A stretch of DNA of 64,000 nucleotides. Source: Camellia lanceoleosa (lineage: Eukaryota; Streptophyta; Magnoliopsida; Ericales; Theaceae). Under the pieces are notes generated by a model, which did not search any database, was not told the origin of the DNA, and was given only the letters and a program-made list of their open reading frames with translations. Shown in pieces: positions 31,003 to 42,600 of this stretch; the first letter of the stretch is position 1, and every line of letters starts with the position of its first letter. The translations under genes and the position numbers were made by a program. The stretch spans positions 129,259,679 through 129,323,678 of the forward strand of contig CM045762.1 in the NCBI GenBank assembly GCA_025200525.1, given 5' to 3'.

Positions 31003-31010
31003 GAGGTTCA

Positions 31011-31455
31011 TTTTAATTGGCCCAAGAAGCGCCTCCTAAAAATGTAATCACGAAGAAGTTCAAGAATATAAAATTCCTTTAATGTTGACCTAATAACAAG
31101 CCACTATCCAAGAGAAATCCTACAACTTAGGAGTGCTGCCTTCAAATTGATTGTGTTCAAAGGAAGTTGAAAGATTATCTTCCAACTGAAAGTTAAAGAA
31201 AGAGTTCCACTATCCACATTGCAATGTCATCCAAGTTGTATATAACATAGACATCGTGAAGATGGAAAAGCTATATTGCACTTTCTAAAAAAGTAAAACT
31301 CCCATGAAAGGACTCGTTGAGAATATAAATGACAAAGTTACACCTCTCCCTAATAGCTTGAGCTTTTAAAATGCGATGGAGTCAATAATTTAACTTGGTA
31401 TTGGAGTGGAATCTTAGGCGAAGCATAAGACAAGTTTCCAACCTTAAAATTACAT
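31011..31455. other. Unrecognised sequence between transposons
   Basis: About 450 bp with no open frame of note and no RAD50 similarity. If RAD50 continued downstream from 39449, C-terminal exons could lie in this direction; none is seen. Confidence 0.4.
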
Positions 31456-31601
31456 TATTAATTTTAGAGAATACCAGATTAGGAAATCATTAGGATATCA
31501 TTCCCTATTTATATTAATGAAGATTAATAATTACAAGGAAGCCCTAAGGCATAAAATAATTACAAAAATAATAACCCAAATAATCATATATTATTCTAAC
31601 A
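31456..31601 (-). repeat. 3' LTR of copia F
   Basis: 146 bp. It is preceded on the minus strand by purine-rich AACAGGAAG, a likely polypurine tract. Confidence 0.9.
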
Positions 31602-31626
31602 CTTCCTGTTGGTGCTAAGATATCTC

Positions 31627-33130
31627 TCATGCCCAAATTATGAAGATGTCATGAAATGGTTTACTCCCAACTCCCTTGGTGAGGATGTCGAAGTTGTTTA
31701 CTGTGACGCACAAAGGGAGTACATATGGTGTCACTAGTGAGTTTCTCCTTACTGAAGTGGCGATCAATCTTAACATGCTTTGTCCTGTCATGTTGAATTG
31801 GATTCTGAGCAATGTTGATAGCGGCCTTATTATCACAGTATAACCGCATGGAGTCCATCTAATCAATACCTAGATCACTCAACAATAACTTGATCCATAA
31901 GAGCTCACACACCCCTTGTGCCATAGCTCTAAACTCAGCTTCTGCACTTGAACTGGCAACCACATTCTATTTCTTACTCCTCCAAGTAACTAGGTTGCCT
32001 CCAACAAAGGTGCAATACCCTGAAGTCGATCTCTTATCCGCCAACCGATCTAGCCTACCAAGATTCAGAGTAGGCTTCTACGAAGATGATTGTACCTTGA
32101 AAATAAAGACCCTACTGTGAGCAGACTTCAGGTACCTCAATATTCGCAAGACAACCTCGAAGTGCATCTGATGAGGAGCAGCTATAAACTGGCTAACCAC
32201 ACTGACAGCAACAGCAATACCAGCAGGAGAGTGAGATAGGTAAATGAGTTTACCCACTAATGACTGATAGCTCCCCTATCAACAGCTTGCTCCTCCTTCA
32301 TCATCCCCGCTTAATTGGGTTCTAGTGGAGTGTCACAAGCTTTGGCAAATAAGCATCCCAGCCTTTAACAAATAAGCACATACTTCCTCTGTGAGATAAA
32401 TATCCCATCCTTGGAGCAAGCAACTTCAATTTCCAAAAATACTAAGCTCCCCAAGTCTTTGATCTCAAACTCACGCAAAATATTTCTTCAGAGGAATTTC
32501 TCACTATCATCACCCAGAAGAACTATGTCATCTACATAAACAATGAGTGTCAGAGTCTTACCAAGTGAGGAATGTTTCACAAACAAGGTGTGATCTCGCT
32601 CGACTGCTTTGAAGCCATATTTAAGCATAGCGAAAGTGAATCTTCAAACCAAGCTCTCGCATCGCTTTGAGACTATATAATGACTTAAGCCTACATACTT
32701 TGCCTTTTGTCTAATGATCCTCAAAACCGTGAGGAATGTCCATATATACCTCTTCTTCGACGCCACCATGGAAAAAGGCATTCTTTACATCAAACCGATG
32801 AAGTGGCCAATCTAAATTAGTCTAAAGAGAGAAGCACTGACCGAATTAATCTTTAGCCACGGTGCCAAGGTCTCGATAGTCAACGCCATACGCCGAGTGA
32901 ACCCTTTTGCCACAAGTCTAGCCTTGTAACACTCAATAGAACCATCCGCTTATGTATCACAAAGATACACCCATTTGCATTCCAATCCGTCGCTTGTCTT
33001 TAGGTAACTCACCAATTCCCAAGCACCATTCTTTTTAAGGCTTTCATTTCTCAATCATGGCAAGTTTCCACTCAAAGGTAACAAGAGCATCCCGAAATGG
33101 TTAGAATGCTAACAGAGAAAATATTGGACA
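31627..33130 (-). pseudogene. Copia F reverse transcriptase and RNase H
   Basis: The RT active site is intact as YVDD (minus strand of 32527-32538). RNase H is seen as [20 protein letters not shown], then [13 protein letters not shown] (31661-31858). Between these, copia RT motifs are present in changing frames, with several stops. Confidence 0.85.
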
Positions 33131-33472
33131 CAAAAAGCTTTATACGAGGACTATAAATGAGAGTAGGACACAAAATTTGAGATAGGATGTTGAGTATAAG
33201 ACCTCACACCCTTTTTCTTGGCAATCTAACATCAAGATCAATGGACTCAAGAGATTCAAAGTGACTTGACTCATCAAAAGCAGGAGATGACAAAGGAAGG
33301 AGCGTATGGTTTCAGATCCAATCAACTTCATTCTGCCTTTGTCCCTAACATAAATCTTGGCCTTCTATCTTCTATGACATTGGGTTCAGAGTCCCCAAAG
33401 ATGAGATGGTGGTGCAAGAACAATCGGTTCCACCAAAGAATCACAACAATCACTTCACACCAAGGCTCTTCC

Positions 33473-34171
33473 TCAAGGGAGGATTGTAACAATCGAGAGG
33501 ACAAGAAATAGGATCGACTCAAAGAATGTGACATTCATGGACACAAACCACTTACAAGAAGGAGGGTAGTAACACTTATATCCTTTTTGAGTAGGAGAGT
33601 ACCCAAGGAAAACACATTTGAGGGAACGAGGGTCCAACTTACCACAAGTAGGAGAGTGATTATGGACAAAACAGATACAACCAAATATTTTAGGAGGAAT
33701 AGAAAACAAGGACTGAGAATCTAGGAGGACTTGAAGAGGAGCTTGTTTTTGCAAGACCTCAGTAAGGAGACGATTAATAAGATGGCGATTCTTGCAGTAA
33801 GAACAATACGCCCAATGACCGAGGCATACTCATAGAAAACACATGCACCGAAATATGTCAATAAGATGGCGATTTCATGCTTCGCCACCCCATTTTGTCG
33901 AGGGTATTGCACAAGACATCTGATGGATAATGCCATGAGTAGAAAAATATTGCCCTAACCAAGAATCTATGTATTCACCCCCATTATCAGAACGGAATAT
34001 TTTGACAGCGGCCCCAAACTGAGTACAAATTATCCTATGAAAATTTTGGAACACAGAGAAAACCTCACTCTTGTCTTTCCTGAGATACACCCAAGTAGTA
34101 CGACAAAAATCAACAATAAAGAGAACAAACCAACGATGACCCTTCACAGACACACACGAGATGGACTCCAA
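33473..34171 (-). pseudogene. Copia F integrase catalytic core and C-terminus
   Basis: GHRWFVLFIVDFCRTTWVY carries the first Asp and KIFRSDNGGEYIDSWLGQYF the second (33875-34171). It continues in other frames as PRQNGVAKHE and IFGCICFVHNHSPTCGKLDPRS...KCVFLGY (33473-33754). Confidence 0.85.
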
Positions 34172-34901
34172 ACATCGAATGTATTAATGAGAAGGAAACT
34201 AAACTTTTATTAAAATCGAGCAAAGAAACTCTATGTTGTTTGCTGTCGACAAGACTCACAAAGAAATTCAGACACATTATTGTTTGAAAAAACAGATGGA
34301 AATAAATGCTTAAGTAAATAAAAATAAGGATGCCCAAGACGCCGATGCCACAACCATATATCATCGGTGGTAGTAGGACGCATGGTAGAAGAATGAGCAA
34401 GCTTGTCCGTTTGATCCAGGAAGTAAAGACCATTTTCTGCACTACCACTGCTAATCGTCCTCCTCGTGTCGTAACAAGGTCCTGAAGAAGACAATGATCA
34501 AGAAAAAATGTCACACTACAATTCAAATCCTTTGTAATACAACTTAAAGATAGCAGTTTAACAGAAAAATTGGGAACATAGAGAACAGAAGAAAGAGATA
34601 AAGTAGGAGTGACATGGATTAAACCTTTCCCAAAAATAGAAGAAACAGTACCATATGCAATCCTAACTTTGTCTTGACCTAAAGAGGACTTATAGGCAGA
34701 GAAAAGATCAGAGGAGCCAGACATATGATCTGAGGCACCAGAATCAATAATCCAAGGCAAAGACTTATGAGACAAGAAAACACAAGGAGAAGAGGCTAAG
34801 TTACCTGAGCGGGCAAATGACGAGGAAGATGTACTGAGAACAGTAGAAGACCGGCGGTCCAGCAATTGATGCAGAACATCCTCAAGCTCACGAGTAGTCA
34901 T
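34110..34901 (-). pseudogene. Copia F protease and GAG-pre-integrase
   Basis: The frame gives LPWIIDSGASDHMSG (intact aspartic protease site, about 34710-34755) and VLYVPNFSVKLLSLS. It then shifts into GLYFLDQTDKLAH, and LWHRRLGHPYFYLLKHLFPS with CESCRQ (34231-34494), the zinc-binding GAG-pre-integrase region. Confidence 0.85.
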
Positions 34902-35885
34902 GCCAGAGAGATCATCAAAAGCCTGGCCAACGAAAGCAGAATTAGAATTAAGTGTATCAACGGCACTAGACTGATGAGCCCGGGGATAGGAGCCACGTCC
35001 TCTAGACTGGCCTGACCGACCTCTTCTAGAACCAAACCGATCACCTCGACCCTCGGATGGAGTCCCTTGAAGCTTTCAACACGTCTCACGAATATGCCGC
35101 GACTTCACAAGAATCACAGTATCACGACTTGGCAGCAGACGGAGGAATGGGAGTCAGGCTGAGTCCATCTCGAGAGGTAGACAGTAATGCTGAGCGGTCA
35201 GTAGAGATAGGGGACATCATAGCAGACCGGCGACTCTCCTCATTCTGGACATAGGCAAATGCCTCATGAAGTGAAGGAAGAGTATCCATACCGTAACCCG
35301 ACCAACCGTATCATACTCGACATTGAGACCGGCCAGAAACTTGAAGACCCTTTCCTATGCAATGAACTTCCTGTACCTGACAAAATCAACAGTGCAAACA
35401 GGCTTATAGTCCTGCAGGTGATTAAGACATTTCCAACCGCTGCAGGAAGGTGAAGCATCAAGAACCATCTGCCCTCAATAAAGTTTCAATAGAGCGCATA
35501 ACTCAAATGCCTAAGAGAAATTCCTCAGAATAGGTGGTAGCCATAACATCCCAAACATCTCGAAAGGCCTATAGACAAGTAGCCTCGCCAATGTCTGTAC
35601 CATCGAATGAATAAGCCAACCCATAATTAAATAGTTGGTAATCTCCCATTCGTCATAACGCGTCAATCAGGCTGGTGCAGATCCTACCATCCACATACCC
35701 CATCTTCCCCGCTCTTCAAAAACATAGTCAAACTTTGCGACCACGCAAGATAGTTCTGACCATTATATAGAGAGGTGGTGATTTTAAGACTAGGATTGGG
35801 GTTATCAGTCATAGTAGTAGATATAGGGAAACTCTCACTCCTAGGTGTCTGAGAAGTAGTGGACACATCGTGAATCGCCATAGAT
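34900..35885 (-). pseudogene. Copia F gag
   Basis: It starts around 35880 with MAIHDVSTTSQTPRSE, followed by the copia gag motif LYNGQNYLAWSQSLTMFL (about 35725-35780). The C-terminal part has a degraded knuckle ending HIRETC-KLQGTPSEGRG (about 35040-35100) and an RGRSGQSRGRGSYPR basic stretch. Frames change within it. Confidence 0.75.
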
Positions 35886-36502
35886 ACAGCATCATCAACC
35901 CACAACAAAACTAGTGTCAATCACAAACCTGGAAGGTGGTGGTGGTGGTGGTGGTGGAAGGAAAAACAAACAACCACTATGACAGTAAAGAATTAACAAC
36001 TCATACTATTTTTTTTTATTTTTTTTTTAGAAAAATAAAACAAAGTGCTGGGTTGTATACCTGGGTTATATAAACACAGAGCAAACAAACAACTCAAGAG
36101 TGAGAGACAGAGAAACGAGACAGACAGAGAGAGGAAGACGACAAGAGAAGCGGAGCAGAGGGAGAGTCGAGCAGTCAAGAGAAGCGAGGTAGGATGGCGG
36201 AAGGGGCAAGGCAATAGTGCCAACGAAGACAGAGGAGTCACCGAGCCATCCAGTCATCCAAAGGTCAACGGTTAGCACGAGATAACGACGACGAGCCAAG
36301 GGTGATTCAGTGGTCCACGTTCATCACATCAGGTGAGTTCAAACCCTAGGTGAACCAAACCCTCAAAGCTTGACACGAACGCCAACGGTCAATAATGATG
36401 ATGATCCGAATGTGATTCGCTTGGTTGGCTCCAACGGGTTGGTGTCTCCGTGGGTACTATATGCTTAGAGGAATTTAGGTTTTAGGGTTAGCTCTGATAC
36501 CA

Positions 36503-36647
36503 TGTTAATTTTAGAGAATACCAGATTAGGGAATGAATAGGATATCATTCCCTACTTATATTAATGAAGATTAATAATTACAAGGAAGCCCTAAGGCATA
36601 AAATAATTACAAAATAATAACCCAAATAATCATATATTATTCTAACA
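36503..36647 (-). repeat. 5' LTR of copia F
   Basis: 145 bp, directly beside the primer-binding site, TG...CA ends. About 96% identical to the LTR at 31456-31601. Confidence 0.9.
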
Positions 36648-38229
36648 GCCGCTGCTTTCATTCATCTCATAATCGCTCACATGTGACACATGATCGCATG
36701 TGTGGTGTGATGTCCCAAATCCATCCTATATGTCACCCGAGCTTGGTTTATATAGGCTAGAAGCCTCTCCAAAGTCTCCACACATTCCCAATTAGTTTTG
36801 GGTTAGATTTACCAAAATTCAAATTAGACCAAGCAATAGATTTTGTGTTCGAACCCCTCACCTCCTACTCGATAATTATACACGTGTTTAAAATATAAAT
36901 AATAAGGCAAAATTCACTTTATCCCATTATAGTTTGAGACTGGAGCACTTTATCCCCCTATGGTTCAAATATATAAGCACACTGCCCCCTTTGTGATTTT
37001 AGAAATCAAAAAACTCTAGGGCCCAAGCTTGGCCTGACTTTAGGCCTACAAATCTCTCCCAAGCCTGGCCCTAAATTGGTAATACAATCCTGAGCCCACC
37101 CAACAAATCCAATAAAAATGTATTATAAGAAAAAAAATTAATCATTTTGTAATTAAGGCCTCGTTTGGGAACAGGCTAATTTAGTAACTTTTTGATTATT
37201 TGGCTAAAAAGGTAGATAAAAAAAACTTGTATGTTTGGGATGACTTTGCCACTACGAAACGACAGCAAAGTAGAGAGAAAAAGAGAAAAAGAGAACTTTT
37301 TGGTATGAATTATGAATAATTTGGCTAATTTATAACTTTGGCTAATTGATTCGATGATTGATTTAGTCATAGATTGGCACAAAAGCTTAATATTTAGCCG
37401 TTGCATCCTTCATATAAACTTTAGGTAAGTAATTCTTCCAACTTAAGTGAATCATTTTATTTTAAAATAAATGAAACTAAATAAATTATATATGTTTATA
37501 ACATGTATACAAATATAACATATACATACACATGATAAATATAACGATATAATCTCTACTACTAGAAAAACAAAAGATGTCAACTGTTTTCACACTTCTA
37601 CTTTCCAAAATTACCATTTATTAATTTAAATTTTCTTTGTAAATCCCAAGTCAAGATTGCTATGTAGAAGTTGAAACAACAGTTGTGACGCTTCCAACTA
37701 GGATTCCAACACAATCAAACAGACATGAATACATCAATTACTCAAACATCCATTACCAATGTCATCGCATTTTCAGTCACCACCACTTCACCTGTCTCTT
37801 CCCAAACAACGACATTAACTGGTGAAACCTGCCATGTTTCTACCTTCCCTTATCGAACCACATTAAAATATGATTTCAACCAAACTCCACCAGCAATTGC
37901 CAAAAACGGTTGAGACAATTGAGAGATGCAAGGAAAGACTTGTTGACAATGAATTCATATATATGGCAGCAACTATCTGGAAGCCTTCGCTTCTGTAACA
38001 AATATAAATTATAATTCCTGTGCAGCCAGCCAATCTGAATTAGCCCTTACAGAAGTAGGATGAAGAATGCATTTCTTTTATGGTGATTTGGGGAGGTTTT
38101 TAGGTTGATAAAGGCAGGTTACAATAATCTCCTACAGCATGTTTAGATTGGTTCCTTAAGGTTATCCTGAGTTTGGAAACAAGCAAATATGTAGATCACA
38201 TTGTTTATCAAATGAAACAATGGTAAGAT
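36648..38229. other. Non-coding sequence with possible MITE-like piece
   Basis: No gene is recognised. At about 37157 the stretch GCCTCGTTTGGGAACAGGCTAA starts a block with repeated TTTGGCTAA motifs, reminiscent of short TIR elements, but the ends are not resolved. The 62-codon frame at 37725-37913 is Thr/Ser-rich with no domain. Confidence 0.4.
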
Positions 38230-39020
38230 TATTATATATATGAATGACAGTGGAAACACAATGACACGGAGGAAGTGGCTCAACTCAAGATAAGGTTAGC
38301 TAAGGAATTTGAGATTAAAGACTAAAGTCCCTGGAGATACGCTCGGATTGAAGTTGCCAAATCAAATAAGGACATCTTTATCTCTACAAGAAAGTGCATT
38401 CTTGATCTTCTTGGTGCACCAAGCATCTTGCAGTGTAAGCCAACAGAGTCTCTAATTGAGGCTAATGATCAACTTAAATAGTGATGTCGGTGATCACGTA
38501 GAAAAGGAGAGGTTCCAGAGATTAAAAAGAAAACTCATACATCTATCCCTCAGTCAGACATTGTCTATGTAGTAGGGGTGGCTAGTCTGTTTATGCATGA
38601 ACTCTACTCTGAGCATCTAGAAACATTACATCATTTTTTGAGGTATCTCAAGTCAACTCCTGGAAAATAAATCTTGTTCATGAGATTGGACGCATTAACT
38701 GAAGCAGATTGGATAGGTTCAGTTGAAAGTCTACTTCACGAAACTATACCTTTGTTGGGGGAATCAGTTTACTTGGCGAAGCAACAGCAATCAATGGGGG
38801 TTAGATCCAGTGCAGAGGGAAGGTATAGGGTTACGTCTCATAGTACTTGTCAGCTTATATGGTTTCAAACCTTAGGGGGACACATGAGAGTATATGTGGT
38901 AACACTATTAAGTTGTGGATTGTGATAGTAAGCTACTATTACTATTGCTCATAACCTAGTTTAGCATGGTAAAACCAAACGTATGAAGATTGACAAACAA
39001 TTGACCAAGGAGAAGCTGAA
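38230..39020 (+). pseudogene. Decayed copia RT-RNase H fragment
   Basis: Plus-strand pieces in several frames match the end of copia pol: IEVAKSNKDIFISTRKCILDLLG (about 38345-38415), then an EANDQLK segment, and DALTEADWIGSVES with RSSAEGRYRV (38680-38845). Stops and frameshifts are frequent. No LTRs are found nearby. Confidence 0.7.
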
Positions 39021-39448
39021 TAAGGGTTAAATTTGTATACCTTTTGTACCAAAAACCTTAATAGTAAGTTTTTCATTCCATTGTTTGCAAGTTGGGTATG
39101 AGACATATATGCACAAACTTGGATTAAGTGCTGTGTGTTATGGTTCTATGCTTTGTTCAGTGGGGTAGTAATATAATTTGGACCACTCTAATAAAAATAT
39201 GTTTCTAAGGGAAAGAACCCAAGTTTTTCATTTATGTCATTAATCGTATATTGTCATTTTTCTTCCGCTTTCATTCTTCTTCTTATTTTCTTACTGTACA
39301 TTATTTGACTACGTGAAAAACTAATAATTCTTACACATGATGAAAAATCTAAAACAGTTAAAGCTTTAACATAGCAAGTTTAACATGAGAAAACCTTAAT
39401 ATCTAAAAACTATAAATAAAAAGTAAAAAGACCAGAATTGACAATTAC

Positions 39449-39656
39449 ATCATCAAGTGCCTGAGATTTTTGATCCAACTCCTCATTTAGTTCATTCATC
39501 TTTTTCTCTGCAAGAGGAATTGTTTCTGCCAATTTTAGCATATTCTTCATATACCACACGAAGCTTGTCTAACTGCTGGAAGTAGGAATCAGCATTAGAG
39601 GACTCCACAGCCAACACTTTCATATGCTCTGCAGAACTTGCAGCCTTCACCCTTTG
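39449..39656 (-). CDS. RAD50: RAD50 exon after the zinc hook ([13 protein letters not shown]...), 1-nt insertion
   Basis: The acceptor CAG is at 39657-39659 and the donor GTAATT starts at 39448. The sequence [20 protein letters not shown] through [10 protein letters not shown] is in frame. An extra A in GCTAAAATTGG then shifts it, and the next frame gives [20 protein letters not shown] to ALDD. The length is 208 nt where 207 (69 codons) would fit, so exactly one base is in excess. Confidence 0.88.
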
Positions 39657-42600
39657 CTGTGATACACAAGTAAGTCTGAATCAATATTAGTGAAAAACCA
39701 GAAGAGGCAACGGAAAGAGGAACATTAAATCATCTATGAAAAAGTCGTGCAACAAGCTAATAATGAAAGTTATCAACCTTTCTAACAAAATCATCTTCCT
39801 CTTCAGCTGAGAAAGGGCGCTCACAGCAAGGACAAATATGATGAGCACGGGCAACTCTTTCAAAAGGATCAAACATTTGTCGCATACCATCAGCAATGTT
39901 GTATTTGCTGCACGCAACATGACAAAAAAAAATTAAACAAGTGAATAGGAACCGGTTATGAACAGATGATGCTAAAATGAGTTGCAAGATCGTGCATCTT
40001 CCATGAAATAAATTCAAAACCAAATACCTTTTTTGCACATCTCTTTTCTCTTTAGCCGAATCAAAAACTTGGAGATAAGAGTCAATGCTAACATACTGCT
40101 GATCCAAGAACTGGACTTTTGATTCAATAAATCTCTTTTTGGCTGCATTCCAATCACAAGAATAAATTAATGAATCTCACTAAATGGCAAATTTCACAGT
40201 CTGCATGGAAAGAGGAGAATTGGAAAGCTTGCTAGCAAAAAAAAAAAAAACTAGTGGCAATAATATGTTTCCATTCTTGAGTTTGCTGTGGACAAGTTGC
40301 TTCTACAAGTTTGACAGCATATAGGTTAGAATTGATACTGAATTCGTCACAGTGCTTATTCCAATTAATGCTTCAAACCACCCAGCCCCCCTTTCTGTTG
40401 ATTCTGTTTCTATTAGTTGGAAGAAAAGTGATCTGTAGGTAGTGTTTCATTATATGTTTGTCATCAATATTCTCCACTACATAGAAATCATAAATGTACA
40501 ATTAATGAATTAATAATCGACGCAGCATAATACAATCAAAAAGATCAATTACTTAATTGATAAGATCATCCTCAAGAAGGTTGAAAGGGAAACATCATGT
40601 CTATTTTTTAAATTAGATATGTATGTATAAACATACATGAATGTGTTACTACCAAGCACATCTAATCCCAGATTCTTCATTACAGCAAAATTATAAATAC
40701 AAAAGGAATAACAGCAACTCCAAATCTAGAAAAAACAAAGCCTTGACAGATAACTTTAATCAAGAGAGGAATGAGGCTCACAATCCATATCCTTGTGAAG
40801 TTTGGACAGGTTATTATTAACTTCTTGTATTTTCATCTGTAACATATTCACCTCCTTTTCAGCTTCACGAGATTTTGAGCTCAAGTCGTCAAACTCCATT
40901 CCAAGAGCCCTGCACTAAAGAAAGTATATTATGACATATGAAGTCATAATGCATTCAGAGAATGGAAAAATGTAAACAAAGTAGGAACCATCATGTCTGT
41001 CAGTCTACAGACTTAAAACTCTTGAAATACTTTTTTTCTTTTTCTCAATTTGCTATCATCTAGAGTATGTATCGATGCGTATATATATTGGATTGCAACA
41101 TGAAAATCGTTTGGTCTCATCAAGATGTTGAGCAGTAGTATCATGGCTTAGCTTTTATGTTTCTCTAAAATAACGATTATACCCACAAATATCCAAGAAA
41201 AAATGGAGTTGCTGAATTAAGAAGACCAAAAAAAGGGAGAGAGAGAGAAAAGAAACAAAAAAGATATGGAACATTAGACTGACAGAGGGATCTCTTCTAA
41301 CTTAATTATAGTTTTTGTATAGAACTCCCATTCCCAACTCATATGCTTATCCTGCACCTCTTCTTTTTTTTTTTTTTTTTTGAACGAGGGCTTGTCCTAG
41401 TGATGCAGTAGAATAAATAGGTTAAGTATATGTTAAATAGCCCATTAGTTGTAGTCTATAAATAGGTGATGTAAAACTCATTGTACTTGGCTTTTGATTA
41501 AAGAATATACATTGTGAATAGAGTTGAGCTTGGTTTCTCTCTCTAGCCCTTAATGGTTTTAACCCTAATTGGGGCATTTGTGTTCTCTCTATCAATTTGA
41601 TTCTTGATTTGCTTATGGATTGCATTATCTAGTATCAGAGCTTCAAGCTCAGATCTTTTAGTTCCTATTTCATCCAACGATTTTAGGAAATATTCATTTA
41701 GTTCGTAGGCCCTAATTTTATCCTCTATTTGCTGCCCTAACAACATTGGTGTTGAATCTGGTTCAGATTCTGGTTTCAGGACTCTCGCTTGCCATTTGCA
41801 CCAAATCGCTATTGGAATTAAACAAGGAATCGAGTTTGATTAAGTTGATTCAACTTCATCATGAGTGTTAGAGTTGAGATTTTGCTCATTTCAAACCATA
41901 GTTGTTGGTTAGAACTTGAAATCAAGCATCTCAATGCAGATCTAGAACTAAAAATCGAATTTCATGAGTTCAAATCTAAGGAGAAATTGAACTTCGCAAA
42001 CACAGATCTGAGGGAAAATCAATCTTTGTTTCATCAAATTGACTTCAATTTGAAGTCCTAGTGATCCAGACATGAATCTGAAACCCTAGATGCAATCTGA
42101 AGTCGAATCAAGGTCTTGGATGAGATTCAAAAACTCAATTCGAATACCAGATCTGGAAGCAATGTGACTCTAGATCAACTTCAATCTGACCATATAGTTG
42201 AGTTGCGATCTCGATTCAATTGTTCTTGGCCAAGATCTAAACTCGAATTGAACTCCAGGTTGAAGATCTGAACTCGCATATCCAAAGGAATTCGTAGCTT
42301 CATGTGCCTTAGTGTGTTGCACTCCAGTTTTCAGGAATCATCATCCAAAAACTAGCCTGGTTTGATTGACCCACGAAGAATTCCAGTCATAGCACTTGGT
42401 TCGTTGCTCTTTGATCCTATTCTTCCTTTGACAAGTGTTCGTCTCGATTGCAAACACGATTAGTGCTCTAGAATGTCAAATGTTGCAATCTGACCGTCAC
42501 AACCCATGCAAGCCCATCACAAACACAAGTTGACTTTGCACCACCTGTTTCGCTTCGCACCCCCTGTTTCGCACTGATCTCAACTTTGCAACATGATTTC

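Larger units (their letters stand above)
31456..36647 (-). mobile_element. Ty1/copia LTR retrotransposon F (both LTRs)
   Basis: The 5' LTR (36503-36647) and 3' LTR (31456-31601) both run TGTTAGAATAAT to AATTAACA on the minus strand and differ at only about six positions, so the element is fairly young. A TGGTATCAGAGC primer site is at 36491-36502. In order: gag, protease, integrase, RT, RNase H, which is copia order. Domain motifs are well kept, but frames are interrupted. The flanking 5-mers (TACAT left, GCCGC right) do not match, so no target duplication is seen. Confidence 0.92.

Noticed and set aside
36840..36890. GTTCGAACCCC motif considered as the B box of a SINE or tRNA gene
   Set aside because: No A box, no foldable tRNA and no tail or target duplication were seen.
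41285..41353. Short open minus-strand piece with a CAG before it, considered as another RAD50 exon
   Set aside because: The peptide ([13 protein letters not shown]...) does not resemble RAD50, and exon 40782-40909 already joins in phase to 53234-53326.
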